Assembly: GCF_900177815.1 (NCBI RefSeq)
Contig: NZ_FXAZ01000001.1
Location: forward strand, 1,178,001 to 1,242,000
Direction: 5' to 3'
DNA: 64,000 nt
Origin: Paenibacillus aquistagni
GTDB taxonomy: Bacteria > Bacillota > Bacilli > Paenibacillales > Paenibacillaceae
In this document: positions 18,583-28,278 of the stretch, piece after piece
Numbering within the stretch: position 1 is the stretch's first letter
Layout of the letters: every line of letters begins with the position of its first letter
Program-made: the position numbers and the translations under genes
The notes under the pieces: generated by a model
The model's input: the letters and a program-made list of their open reading frames with translations, nothing else
What the model was told of the DNA's origin: nothing
The model's database searches: none

Positions 18583-19485
18583 ATGAGCGCAACCGTCAAG
18601 TCAACAACGAAATACAAGAAGGGCAAGATGACAGCACTGGATTACTTCCTACTTATTGTGCTGATTATTGCCGCCTTGCTGATCTTAATTCCATTCTTGA
18701 ACGTCATTGCAATATCGTTCTCAACACCAAAAGAATACGCGGATAACCCATTAATGATCTTCCCTAAGCACCCGACGCTAGCTTCCTATAAGGCCTTGTT
18801 CTCAGATGGCAGCATTTTGACAGGGTATTGGAACACGATCAAACTGCTGCTCGCTGGTCTTCCGCTTAGCTTGTTTTTGACGAGCAGCATGGCTTATGGA
18901 TTAAGCAGAAACAAATTTCCCGGCAAAAAGCTTATCTTCTTCTTAGTGCTCTTTACGATGATCTTCAATGGCGGTATTGTTCCGCTTTACTTGGTTATGA
19001 AGACGCTTCACCTTACAGGCTCGCTGTGGTCTGTAATTCTGGTAGGAAGCTTCAGTGCTTTCAACATGATTTTGATGATGAACTATTTTCAAAGTCTTCC
19101 CGAGTCCCTGATGGAATCTGCTCGGTTGGACGGTGCAGGGGAATGGAGAATTCTTGTTTCGGTCGTCTTGCCACTGGCCGCGCCGATTATGGCGACCATT
19201 ACCTTGTTCTATGGCGTAGCATACTGGAACAGCTGGTACGATGCCATGATCTTTCTACGCAAGGCAGAGCAGCTGCCGCTCCAGAACGTCTTGCGCGCTA
19301 TCATCGTGGAGTCATCAACGAACGCATCGAATGCGTCCAGTGTCGATGCTGTGGGCAAGCAGGCCTTCTCTACAGGAATGAAGATGGCAGCGGTATTTGT
19401 CACGATGGTACCAATTATGTGCTTTTTCCCAATGCTGCAGAAGCATTTCGCGAAAGGGGTATTAACAGGGGCAATCAAGACCTGA
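18583..19485 (+). CDS. Carbohydrate ABC transporter permease (YtcP/MalG type)
   Basis: A 300-residue permease, partner of the upstream one. Six hydrophobic segments and the EAA loop ESARLDGAGEWRILVSVVLPLAAP are visible. It starts 16 bases after the previous stop; ATG 18583 is preferred with AAAGAGGTG upstream over a GTG at 18574 inside that site. It supplies the second half of the membrane channel for the imported oligosaccharide. Confidence 0.9.
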   Translation: MSATVKSTTKYKKGKMTALDYFLLIVLIIAALLILIPFLNVIAISFSTPKEYADNPLMIFPKHPTLASYKALFSDGSILTGYWNTIKLLLAGLPLSLFLTSSMAYGLSRNKFPGKKLIFFLVLFTMIFNGGIVPLYLVMKTLHLTGSLWSVILVGSFSAFNMILMMNYFQSLPESLMESARLDGAGEWRILVSVVLPLAAPIMATITLFYGVAYWNSWYDAMIFLRKAEQLPLQNVLRAIIVESSTNASNASSVDAVGKQAFSTGMKMAAVFVTMVPIMCFFPMLQKHFAKGVLTGAIKT

Positions 19486-19542
19486 TTAATGCGATAGATA
19501 TAGGTTTTGTATCAAAATCTAATCAACAAGGGGCTAAAAAAC

Positions 19543-21138
19543 ATGAAAACGACAACCAAACTCTCATGGAAATCCTTAGTCGCACTCACCATCTGCTTGA
19601 CGATGCTGCTTGTCAGCGCATGCTCCAATCAAGCATCGGAAGGCAGCAATGAGAAGGACAGCAGCGGAGCCTATAAAGATAAGCTGAAGATCTCCGTGGC
19701 CAGTACGATTAACTTGAAGGATGGCGAGCTCGACAACAAGTTCCATCAATATTGGATGGATAAGTTCAATCTGGAGTGGGATTACAACTACGTCGAATGG
19801 GACTCATGGGGCGAGAAGCTTCGCTTGTGGATCAACTCCGGCGATCTGCCTGATGTTGCAGCTTGGAACTATATCCACGGGGATGCCATGAACTATATTG
19901 ACCAAGGTCTGCTCTACAAATTCCCTGATGATTGGAAAGAACGCTGGCCGAATGTTGCAGCAGCTTATTCATTGACAGGGCTAGGCGATAAGCTTGAGGA
20001 GCTGAAGGGCGGCACCTATATCCTGCCTCGACCTGTGTACTATGAAAACAAGCCCGCAGATCCGCTCGTGAACCAAATTGGAGTTATCGCGCTTCGCAAG
20101 GATTGGGCCGAGGCTGTCGGGTTTGAATTAAAGGATGTATATACCACCTCCGAATTGATGGATTATGCGCGTCTTGTTAAGGAACAGGACCCTGGCAAGG
20201 TAGGCTCTAGTTTGGTTCCAATCTCTTACAACGCTGCAGATGCGCTCACGAATATCATCATGCCAAACAGTGAGCATGCACGCGTCGAATCCGCCTTCTA
20301 TAAAGGAGAAGATGGACAATATCATTGGGGTCCTGCCGATCAAGAGACGCTTACGGGACTTCAAATCATGCAGCAAGCTTATAAAGAGGGCCTGCTTAAT
20401 CCTGAGTTCTATACATGGAAGAACAGTGAAGGCAGTGACAACTTCCGGGTGAGCGGCACAGCTGCAATCACAAGCCTTGGCGGCCTTGCTTCTTATAGAC
20501 AAGATGTTGACAAAGCAATGAAAAAGAATCTGAACGTCGAAAGCGATGACGTTGTTCATACGGCTATTGTACTAGGTGATGATGGAAAATATCGCAACTT
20601 GGAGCAAGTGAACTTCTGGTCAGCACTTGTGTTCTCACCTGATATCAGCACAGAGAAATTCGAACGCATCATGGATCTGCTTGATTATTCCACGAGCAAG
20701 GATGGACAAATGATTCTGAATATGGGCTTTGAGGGCGAGGATTGGAAATACGGAGACAACAATGAGCTTGTGAGCCTTCTTCCAGAAGGCACTTCTTTGG
20801 AGGACAAATATCCTAGCCGCTTTGAAGGACTCTATCTGCTAGGGGATGATTTCAGTGTCATCAACCCAGCGATCAAGAAGGATTATCGGGATAGAGCTGT
20901 TCTGCATTATCAAGACAAGGCGAAGCTTGGCAAAGAAGGCGGCAAGCTGGCACCCTATGATTGGGATGTTCAATTATATGATTCCAAATCCAAGAATCAA
21001 GCGACCTTTGACTATGAAAAAGAGTACGCTAACCTGATCCTGCAAAGCGGAGATCTGGAAGCGAACTGGAAGAAATGGGTGGAGAGCAAGCAATCCCTTG
21101 TACAGCCCGTACTTGACGAATTAAACAACTTAAAGTAA
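19543..21138 (+). CDS. Extracellular solute-binding lipoprotein for oligosaccharide import
   Basis: A 531-residue lipoprotein. The signal peptide ends in LLVSAC with the lipidated Cys27, followed by a Ser/Gly/Asp-rich linker. The rest fits family 1 extracellular solute-binding proteins of the LplA type, with many Trp residues and WNYIHGDAMNYIDQG near the N-terminus. It is anchored on the outer face of the membrane and delivers sugar to the two permeases. By cluster position it corresponds to the sophorooligosaccharide-binding protein of the Listeria locus. AAGGGG precedes ATG 19543. Confidence 0.9.
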   Translation: MKTTTKLSWKSLVALTICLTMLLVSACSNQASEGSNEKDSSGAYKDKLKISVASTINLKDGELDNKFHQYWMDKFNLEWDYNYVEWDSWGEKLRLWINSGDLPDVAAWNYIHGDAMNYIDQGLLYKFPDDWKERWPNVAAAYSLTGLGDKLEELKGGTYILPRPVYYENKPADPLVNQIGVIALRKDWAEAVGFELKDVYTTSELMDYARLVKEQDPGKVGSSLVPISYNAADALTNIIMPNSEHARVESAFYKGEDGQYHWGPADQETLTGLQIMQQAYKEGLLNPEFYTWKNSEGSDNFRVSGTAAITSLGGLASYRQDVDKAMKKNLNVESDDVVHTAIVLGDDGKYRNLEQVNFWSALVFSPDISTEKFERIMDLLDYSTSKDGQMILNMGFEGEDWKYGDNNELVSLLPEGTSLEDKYPSRFEGLYLLGDDFSVINPAIKKDYRDRAVLHYQDKAKLGKEGGKLAPYDWDVQLYDSKSKNQATFDYEKEYANLILQSGDLEANWKKWVESKQSLVQPVLDELNNLK

Positions 21139-21161
21139 TGCTGCATTCAACGAAGAGGAAA

Positions 21162-21245
21162 GTTGGCTAGTGGCGCGAGCCAACGGCCCGAGTTAATTGA
21201 ACCCGGTATGCCAGAACTCTAATGCTGCCGGGTTCTCTCTATTAA
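21162..21245 (+). terminator. Two stem-loops after the binding-protein gene
   Basis: GTTGGC (21162-21167) with GCCAAC (21179-21184), then GAACCCGG (21199-21206) with CCGGGTTC (21228-21235) followed by TCTCTCTATT. The second could be a weak terminator; the pair may instead stabilise the mRNA end of the highly expressed binding protein. Confidence 0.55.
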
Positions 21246-21308
21246 TAGAAGCAATATCGTTTCTTTTTTGATGAATGTGCATAACGCATGGAGAATCAAG
21301 GAAGTGAA

Positions 21309-21319
21309 TGAAACGTTCA
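21309..21319. promoter_or_regulatory. Candidate second LacI-type half site
   Basis: TGAAACGTTCA, CG-centred and close to palindromic, lies 144 bases upstream of the GH3 gene in a 324-base gap. It resembles the operator at 16710 and may mark an internal promoter. No strong -35/-10 pair could be assigned. Confidence 0.3.
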
Positions 21320-21462
21320 ATCAGCATTTGCTGCTCCTTTAGCTCCCTCATTAAGCATAGGAATTATGCACATTCTTGAGAAAGGAGACGACAGGAGAAG
21401 GTCATCTCATTTCAACTCAAAAAACATGACAATAACGATGGATAAGCGTGGAGGAAACGACT

Positions 21463-23625
21463 ATGGACGATAAACAGCTTCAATCTTTAATCGAACAAAT
21501 GACACTGGAGGAAAAAGTCGCTCAATTGCTTCAGCTGACACCTAACTTTCACGAGTGTTCTGATCAAGAAGGTCAGATTACAGGTCCGATGCAGGAGTTG
21601 GGAATAACGGATCATATGGTTGCGGCCAGCGGTTCCGTGCTTGGACTGTCAGGAGCTGAAGCGGTCATCAATATTCAGAATGACTATATGAAACACAGCA
21701 GACTCGGTATTCCGCTGCTGTTTATGGCGGATGTTGTGCATGGATTCAAGACGATCTTCCCGATCCCGCTTGCCATTGGCTGCTCTTGGGATATAGAACT
21801 AGCGGAAAAGAGCGCGGAGATCGCAGCAAGAGAAGCTGCTGTATCCGGCGTGCACGTTACCTTCGCACCCATGGTGGACTTGGTGCGCGACCCTCGCTGG
21901 GGTCGAGTTATGGAGACGACGGGAGAGGACCCTTACCTGAACAGCCAATTCGCACGCGCATTCGTTCGCGGTTATCAGGGAGTACGCCTGAAGGAGGAGC
22001 ATGACCGCCTTGCAGCTTGTGTGAAGCACTTTGCGGCCTATGGAGCTCCAGAAGGCGGACGTGAGTACAACACAGTTGATATGTCCGAAAGGCAGCTGCG
22101 CGAATCCTACTTGCCCGCTTACAAGGCTGCACTAGATGAAGGCTGTGAAATGGTCATGTCTTCCTTCAATACGGTTGACGGTATTCCGGCTACCGGCAAT
22201 GAGAAGCTGCTGCGCGGCATTCTGCGCGCTGAATGGAATTTCGATGGAGTCGTCATATCCGACTGGGCCTCCATTAGAGAAATGATCGCGCATGGCGCTG
22301 CTCGGGATGACCATGAGGCGGCATACCGTGCGATAAAGGCAGGCGTGGATATCGAGATGATGACGCCTTGTTATGTGCAGCATTTGCCACAGCTGGTGGC
22401 GAGCGGACTCATCGATGACAAGCTTATCGATGAAGCCGTGCTTCGCATTCTAAGACTGAAAGCAAAGCTTGATTTGTTCAACCATCCGCTGCGCGCAGCA
22501 GATCCTGTGCGTGAGCGCGATGTTGTTCTTTGCCGCGAACACCGTCAAGCTTCGTATGAACTCGCGGTCAAATCCTGTGTCCTGCTCAAAAACGATAACG
22601 TTCTGCCGCTTCATCAAGCAGCCAAGGTGGCGTTAATCGGTCCATTCGCGCAAAGCGATGATATCTTGGGCTGGTGGTCCTGCGAGGGCAAAACAGAAGA
22701 TGCGGTGAAGCTGGGAGATGCCTTATCAGCACGCATGCAAGCTGGCGCGTTGAAAATCATAGAAGGATGCGGCGTACACACCATTGCCGAGCATGTGCTG
22801 GAGCAGTCGCTGGAAGCTGCACGCTGCGCGGATGTCATCGTACTTGCCCTTGGGGAAGAGTCTGCGATGAGCGGCGAAGGGGCGTCTAGGACTGACATTC
22901 GTCTACCGCAAGCTCAGCTTGAGCTTATTCAACGGCTAAAGGCGCTAGGGAAGCCAATCGCAGCGGTTATCTTTAACGGCAGACCACTAGATCTGCACGG
23001 CGTGTTCGACGAAGCGGATGCGCTGCTCGAAGCTTGGTTCCCTGGCACAGAAGGAGGCGCGGCCGTAGCGGATCTGCTGCTCGGCCATGTGAATCCATCC
23101 GGACGGCTATCGATGTCGTTCCCGCAATCCGTCGGACAAGTGCCCGTGTACTATAACCACTTCAATACAGGGCGTCCGTTCAACTCTGCTAAGCGAGGAG
23201 AGCGATATGTATCGAAATACATCGATGCCGATCATGAACCCTTGCTGCCATTTGGCTATGGGTTATCCTATACGTCCTTTGATTATAGTGAATTGTCTTT
23301 GTCGAGCTCGGAGATCACAGCCAATCAAACGCTTGAAGTCAGTGTTACGGTTACCAATATCGGCTCAAGATCAGGAATTGAAACGATTCAGTTGTATGTT
23401 CGCGATATCAGCGGCGAGGTCGTACGTCCGCTACGTGAGCTGAAGGACTTTACGAAGCTCGAACTTCAACCGGGAGAGAGCAAAGTCGTGACGTTCCAGT
23501 TAACTGAAGAGCAGCTGCGCTATCATCATTCGGATCTTCGTTATACGAGCGATCCAGGCCAATTTCACATTTTGGTCGGGCCTAACAGCTGTGACACATT
23601 AACGGATTCATTCAAGCTAGTGTAG
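21463..23625 (+). CDS. Glycoside hydrolase family 3 beta-glucosidase
   Basis: A 720-residue GH3 enzyme. The (beta/alpha)8 domain carries KHFAAYG and the nucleophile motif VVISDW with Asp267. The second domain has LGEESAMSGEGASR, the expected region of the acid/base Glu. A fibronectin-III-like domain (about residues 610-715, starting near PFGYGLSYTSF) ends it. No signal peptide, so it acts in the cytoplasm. ATG 21463 follows GTGGAGG. In the homologous Listeria cluster the GH3 enzyme prefers sophorose (Glc-beta-1,2-Glc), and that is the inferred substrate here. Confidence 0.9.
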   Translation: MDDKQLQSLIEQMTLEEKVAQLLQLTPNFHECSDQEGQITGPMQELGITDHMVAASGSVLGLSGAEAVINIQNDYMKHSRLGIPLLFMADVVHGFKTIFPIPLAIGCSWDIELAEKSAEIAAREAAVSGVHVTFAPMVDLVRDPRWGRVMETTGEDPYLNSQFARAFVRGYQGVRLKEEHDRLAACVKHFAAYGAPEGGREYNTVDMSERQLRESYLPAYKAALDEGCEMVMSSFNTVDGIPATGNEKLLRGILRAEWNFDGVVISDWASIREMIAHGAARDDHEAAYRAIKAGVDIEMMTPCYVQHLPQLVASGLIDDKLIDEAVLRILRLKAKLDLFNHPLRAADPVRERDVVLCREHRQASYELAVKSCVLLKNDNVLPLHQAAKVALIGPFAQSDDILGWWSCEGKTEDAVKLGDALSARMQAGALKIIEGCGVHTIAEHVLEQSLEAARCADVIVLALGEESAMSGEGASRTDIRLPQAQLELIQRLKALGKPIAAVIFNGRPLDLHGVFDEADALLEAWFPGTEGGAAVADLLLGHVNPSGRLSMSFPQSVGQVPVYYNHFNTGRPFNSAKRGERYVSKYIDADHEPLLPFGYGLSYTSFDYSELSLSSSEITANQTLEVSVTVTNIGSRSGIETIQLYVRDISGEVVRPLRELKDFTKLELQPGESKVVTFQLTEEQLRYHHSDLRYTSDPGQFHILVGPNSCDTLTDSFKLV

Positions 23626-23665
23626 CTATTATTCATTCAAGGAGAGCTAGGAGGAAGACATACTC

Positions 23666-26600
23666 ATGACAACCATTGTGAAATCCACACCGAATAAGCT
23701 GCATCTACAAGCCGGAGACTTGCAGTTCACCTTCTGGGAAAGCGGAGACTTGTACCAAGCCACTTGTGGACGCACCATGATTAATCAGATGCTGACAAGT
23801 CCCATTGATGGCTCCCTGAACAATCTTTATTTGAGAATAATTGAGCCTTGCGGCATCCGTTTCTACCCGCTGCTTGGCATTCATTCAACGAGCAAGCTCT
23901 ATAACAGCAGCGAACAGCTTGTCTGGAGAGGGCAAGCGGACCAGATTGAATACGAAGTTCGCTTTTCCTTAACTGAGCAGGGCATATGGTTCTGGGACGT
24001 TGTAACACATGGAAATGGCGTTACGATTGATGTCGTATATGGCCAAGACATTGGTAATGCTGACATCGGTGCGGTTCGGAGCAACGAAGCCTATCTCTCT
24101 CAATATATTGATCATGCCGTATTTGAGGATGAGGACGATGGTTATGTCATCTGCTCGCGACAGAACCAGCCGCAGGGCGGAGCATTCCCATATGTGCAGC
24201 AGGGATCTTTGACTAGAGCAGTCGGGTATTCTACAGATGGATTCCAGTTTTACGGACTTTCCTATAAAGAAACAAATGTGCCAGAAGCCTTATTGCAGCC
24301 CACACTCGCGAACGCAATCTATCAATATGAGTTTGCATATACAGCCCTTCAATCTAAGCAGGTTGAGCTTGCAGGCGAAGCGCGCTTCGTCTTCTATGGT
24401 ATCGCTAGAGCGAATCATCCAGAAGCCGTGACGGCACTTGAGTATAAAGATGAAGTGAAGGAGGCGTGGACAGCGATCCAGTCGAATACTCACACGGAAG
24501 CTTTAATCGAACAGCCCGCTGCTGAGATTCGAGAAGCCATTGGCGAACCTCTGCTGGCCCTTTCCATGACTGATGAGGAACTGAATGTACGTTTTCCCAA
24601 GAGATATCAAGAAGAGCGCCAAGAAGATCAACTGCTCGCTTTCTTTACCGATACATTTGAACACATCGTATTGAAGGAGAAGGAGCTGCTGGTCGAACGA
24701 CCGCATGGGCATATTCTCATGAGCGGCAATAATGTGAAGTTGGGCGCTGAGGTCATTACGACTACTTCTTATATGTATGGAATCTTCAACTCTCACGTGG
24801 TCATCGGCAACACGAACTTCAATAAAATGATGAGCAATGCCAGAAGCCACTTAAACGTTCCGAAGACGGCCGGACAGCGAATCTATGTGGAAATGAATCA
24901 GCAGTATCACCTGTTAACGATGCCCTCGATGTTTGAGATCGGCTTCAACTACGTGCGTTGGTACTATAAGACGGCGGATGACATGCTGATCATTACCAAC
25001 TATGCAGCAGTGGATTCGCCTGAGCTACGCCTTCACTTCACATCTGAACAGGGAATAAGCTACCGCTTCCTTGTTACGACTCAAGTGACGATGAACGTCA
25101 ATGAATACGAGACCCCATTTGTGCTGGAAAAAGGAGCGGATTACGTCCTCTGCCGACCGGACTCCCGTGCGCTTAGCTCGAGTATCGTTCCAGAGCTGCA
25201 ATATCGGATGTCAGTGGCGGGAAGCTCCATTACTACCGGTGACGAAAGGCTTCTGGCCAAAGGTGTGCATCAGGGGGATGCTTCCTTAGTCACCTTGCAC
25301 CTCGACTCCAGCCATGATTGGACACTTACCATTCAGGCCCAGCTTGAAGGAGAGATAACAGCGCCGGCAGCCCGCAGCGCTCATGATGAGATTGCGGCTT
25401 ACCGTGCGTTTTTCAAAGAGATTATGAATGGCTTCCATCTGTCTCCACCAAAGGGAGAGCACCCTGATTCCTTGTTTAAGCTTAATGCGCTGGCCTGGTG
25501 GTACACGCACAACATGCTTGTTCACTATTCTGTGCCGCATGGATTGGAGCAGTACGGAGGCGCAGCTTGGGGAACGCGTGATGTGTGCCAAGGACCTGTT
25601 GAATATTTCATGGCTACGCAAAAATATGAGCAGGTTCGCGATATCTTGAGAATGGTGTATGCCCATCAGTATGAAGATGATGGCAACTGGCCGCAGTGGT
25701 TTATGTTTGACAACTACTTCTCTGTACAGCAAGAAGAAAGCCATGGGGACATCATTGTATGGCCGCTTAAGGTGCTCAGCGATTACTTAAATGCAACCCA
25801 AGACTACAGCATCTTGGAGGAGCAGATTCCTTATACGTTAAAGGATGGCTTCTGCTTCAGCGAGCACAAAGAAAGCGTACTTGCTCATGTGAAAAAGGAG
25901 CTGGCCTACATCTGCACGCACTTCCTTCACGGTACACACTTATCTTCGTACGGAGACGGGGATTGGGATGATACGCTTCAGCCCGCCAATGCGCAGCACA
26001 AAACATACATGGTCAGCAGTTGGACGGTTGCCTTGACGTATCAGACTTTGACGCAGCTGTCTAAGGCGCTCGCTCAGATAGATGCCGAGCTGTCCGCTTA
26101 TCTGCACAGCTTGTCGTCCAATATTGCACAAGACTTCAACGCTTATATGCTGCAAGCGGATGTTATTCCCGGCTTCCTGTACCTAGAAGATCCGGAGAAT
26201 CCGAAGCTCATGCTTCATCCATCTGACAGCGAGACAGGCATTCAATACCGTCTGCTTCCCATGACTCGCAGCATTATAGCAGAGCTGCTTGATCAGGAAC
26301 AGGCTAAGTTCCATTCCGATCTTATCCAAAAAGAGCTGCTCTTCCCAGATGGCGTGCGTCTTATGAATCGCCCGGCACAGTATGCAGGAGGGGTAAGCAC
26401 ATATTTCAAGCGCGCGGAGCAGGCAGCTAACTTTGGACGTGAGGTCGGTCTTCAATATGTGCATGCTCACATCCGTTACGTAGAAGCAATGGCGAAGCTT
26501 GGCCATGCGGAGGAAGCTTGGAATGGGCTAGAGGTCATTAACCCCGTCGGCATCAAGGAAGTCGTTCCTCATGCAGCCTATCGCCAAAGCAATGCTTATT

Positions 26601-27025
26601 TCAGCAGCTCTGACGGCAAGTTCGATACACGCTATGAAGCGCAGGAGCATATGGATGCCCTTCGCCAAGGCGAGGTTCAAGTAAAGGGCGGTTGGAGAAT
26701 TTATTCAAGTGGTCCGGGAATCTATATGAATCAGCTGATCTCCAATGTCCTCGGCATCCGATTCTCCCGAGACGACTTGATCTTGGATCCGGTGCTTCCT
26801 GCACGACTGAGCGGTATGCGCTTTGATTATCGTGTCGCAGACAAGCAGGCTGCGCTAGTCTACCATATTGCAGAAGGCTGCATTCGGCGTGTTCTGGTTA
26901 ATGGCATAGAAGTGGAGCTCTCCTTCATCACGAATCCATATCGCAATGGAGGCGTACGGATATCAAAAGCGATTCTCGAACGCGAACTGAGCTCTGCACA
27001 CAATACAATCGATATATTCATGTAA
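23666..27025 (+). CDS. GH94 phosphorylase, probable 1,2-beta-oligoglucan phosphorylase
   Basis: An 1119-residue protein, the length of characterised 1,2-beta-oligoglucan phosphorylases (SOGP, e.g. Listeria Lin1839) and much longer than cellobiose phosphorylase. The (alpha/alpha)6 catalytic domain holds GGAAWGTRDVCQG, GNWPQWFMFD and GDGDWDD (G765-D769 for the GDWxD motif that carries the general acid). RIYSSGPGIYMNQLI is near the C-terminus. The reaction is phosphorolysis of beta-1,2-linked glucans to glucose-1-phosphate and a shorter chain, in the cytoplasm. It lies 40 bases after GH3. The assignment rests on size, motifs and gene order; an alignment would settle it. Confidence 0.8.
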   Translation: MTTIVKSTPNKLHLQAGDLQFTFWESGDLYQATCGRTMINQMLTSPIDGSLNNLYLRIIEPCGIRFYPLLGIHSTSKLYNSSEQLVWRGQADQIEYEVRFSLTEQGIWFWDVVTHGNGVTIDVVYGQDIGNADIGAVRSNEAYLSQYIDHAVFEDEDDGYVICSRQNQPQGGAFPYVQQGSLTRAVGYSTDGFQFYGLSYKETNVPEALLQPTLANAIYQYEFAYTALQSKQVELAGEARFVFYGIARANHPEAVTALEYKDEVKEAWTAIQSNTHTEALIEQPAAEIREAIGEPLLALSMTDEELNVRFPKRYQEERQEDQLLAFFTDTFEHIVLKEKELLVERPHGHILMSGNNVKLGAEVITTTSYMYGIFNSHVVIGNTNFNKMMSNARSHLNVPKTAGQRIYVEMNQQYHLLTMPSMFEIGFNYVRWYYKTADDMLIITNYAAVDSPELRLHFTSEQGISYRFLVTTQVTMNVNEYETPFVLEKGADYVLCRPDSRALSSSIVPELQYRMSVAGSSITTGDERLLAKGVHQGDASLVTLHLDSSHDWTLTIQAQLEGEITAPAARSAHDEIAAYRAFFKEIMNGFHLSPPKGEHPDSLFKLNALAWWYTHNMLVHYSVPHGLEQYGGAAWGTRDVCQGPVEYFMATQKYEQVRDILRMVYAHQYEDDGNWPQWFMFDNYFSVQQEESHGDIIVWPLKVLSDYLNATQDYSILEEQIPYTLKDGFCFSEHKESVLAHVKKELAYICTHFLHGTHLSSYGDGDWDDTLQPANAQHKTYMVSSWTVALTYQTLTQLSKALAQIDAELSAYLHSLSSNIAQDFNAYMLQADVIPGFLYLEDPENPKLMLHPSDSETGIQYRLLPMTRSIIAELLDQEQAKFHSDLIQKELLFPDGVRLMNRPAQYAGGVSTYFKRAEQAANFGREVGLQYVHAHIRYVEAMAKLGHAEEAWNGLEVINPVGIKEVVPHAAYRQSNAYFSSSDGKFDTRYEAQEHMDALRQGEVQVKGGWRIYSSGPGIYMNQLISNVLGIRFSRDDLILDPVLPARLSGMRFDYRVADKQAALVYHIAEGCIRRVLVNGIEVELSFITNPYRNGGVRISKAILERELSSAHNTIDIFM

Positions 27026-27117
27026 AGAAAGATCAAGCAGCTTAGGGTCATCATCATCGCATACCCTACGTGGTTAGATAGAGAGATGTACAGAACACAG
27101 CGGAGGGGTGAGAGAAC

Positions 27118-28104
27118 GTGGTAAGTATTAAGGATATTGCTAAGAAGGCCGGTGTCTCTATCTCGACCGTGTCTTATGCGCTGAATGGAAGCGACAAGGT
27201 AACGGACGAGACCAGCTCCAAAATATTAGCTGCAGCTAAGGAGCTGAACTATGTTCCTAATGCAGCAGCACGATCATTGAAGAAAAGAGAGTCTAAAATC
27301 ATCGGTGCTTTTTTGACAGACTTCAAAGGAGATGTATATGGAGAGCTCCTAGGCGGCATGAAGGAGGTATGCAATGCACAGGGCTATGATCTGATCGTAT
27401 GCAGCGGCAAGCAGTCTCATCGTATGCTTCCCGAAAAGATGATTGACGGCGCGATTATATTGGATCAGACCTTTACAAGCGAGGAACTCGTTCGTTATGC
27501 GGATCGTAATAGCAAGATTGTCGTATTGGATCGTGAACTAGGCCATCCGAATATTAATCAAGTGCTGCTTGATAACAAAGCTGGCGCTACGCTTGCGACT
27601 GAGTATTTAGTTGATAAGGGATACAAAAAGATCTATGTCGTGACGGGACCGGACGGATCATTTGATTCCATGCAGCGCATGAAGGCAGTGAAGCTTGTTG
27701 CAGATCGCAATGAGGACATGGAATGGATAGAGATCGCAGGCGACTTTATGAAGAGCGGGGGAGAGCGAGCAGCTGATCAGATACGGCGCGAATATACACA
27801 GCCTGTCGGAGTATTCTGCTTAAATGATGAGATGGCGATTGGTTTATGCGATCGCCTCTCTGATACTGAACTGCAAATCGGAAAGCACGTTCACCTTATC
27901 GGTTTTGACAATATTGAGCTGGCACGCTATATGCAGCCTCGTCTGGCAACGATCGATTATTCGAAGCGCAAGTGGGGTGCGCTGGCAGCCGAGCAGCTGC
28001 TTAAGATCATCGCTGGCGATAAAGTAGAGAATGAGCGCATATACGTATCTTTAGTTGATGGCGATTCTGTCACAAGAAGCGCACACTCCCATACGCATGA
28101 ATAA
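27118..28104 (+). CDS. LacI-family transcriptional regulator
   Basis: A 328-residue repressor. The N-terminal headpiece SIKDIAKKAGVSISTVSYALN and the hinge (AARSLKKRESK, about residues 52-62) are typical. Residues about 62-325 form the periplasmic-binding-protein-like sugar sensor. It starts at GTG 27118 with GGAGGGGTG upstream and closes the sugar operon, as in the Listeria cluster. It is the natural candidate to bind the palindromes at 16710-16730. Confidence 0.9.
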   Translation: MVSIKDIAKKAGVSISTVSYALNGSDKVTDETSSKILAAAKELNYVPNAAARSLKKRESKIIGAFLTDFKGDVYGELLGGMKEVCNAQGYDLIVCSGKQSHRMLPEKMIDGAIILDQTFTSEELVRYADRNSKIVVLDRELGHPNINQVLLDNKAGATLATEYLVDKGYKKIYVVTGPDGSFDSMQRMKAVKLVADRNEDMEWIEIAGDFMKSGGERAADQIRREYTQPVGVFCLNDEMAIGLCDRLSDTELQIGKHVHLIGFDNIELARYMQPRLATIDYSKRKWGALAAEQLLKIIAGDKVENERIYVSLVDGDSVTRSAHSHTHE

Positions 28105-28109
28105 AACCA

Positions 28110-28172
28110 TTCCCTTGGATAACCCAATCCAGCTTGCTAATCGAAGCTGTGGCTTAGCCAAGGGGATTTTTA
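28110..28172 (+). terminator. Rho-independent terminator of the sugar operon
   Basis: TTCCCTTGG (28110-28118) pairs with CCAAGGGGA (28158-28166), with an inner stem AGCTT/AAGCT, followed by a T-run. Confidence 0.7.
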
Positions 28173-28278
28173 CATACTGCGAAAGCTATAAATGAAGTAT
28201 TGACTACGCACTGATCACGCGATGGTACACAACTCCTATATTTCTACAGGATAAGACTGAACTGACCGACCCTTAATA

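Noticed and set aside
19026-19652. 208-codon frame across the permease and binding-protein genes
   Set aside because: It is out of frame with two clear real genes on the same strand and encodes no family features.
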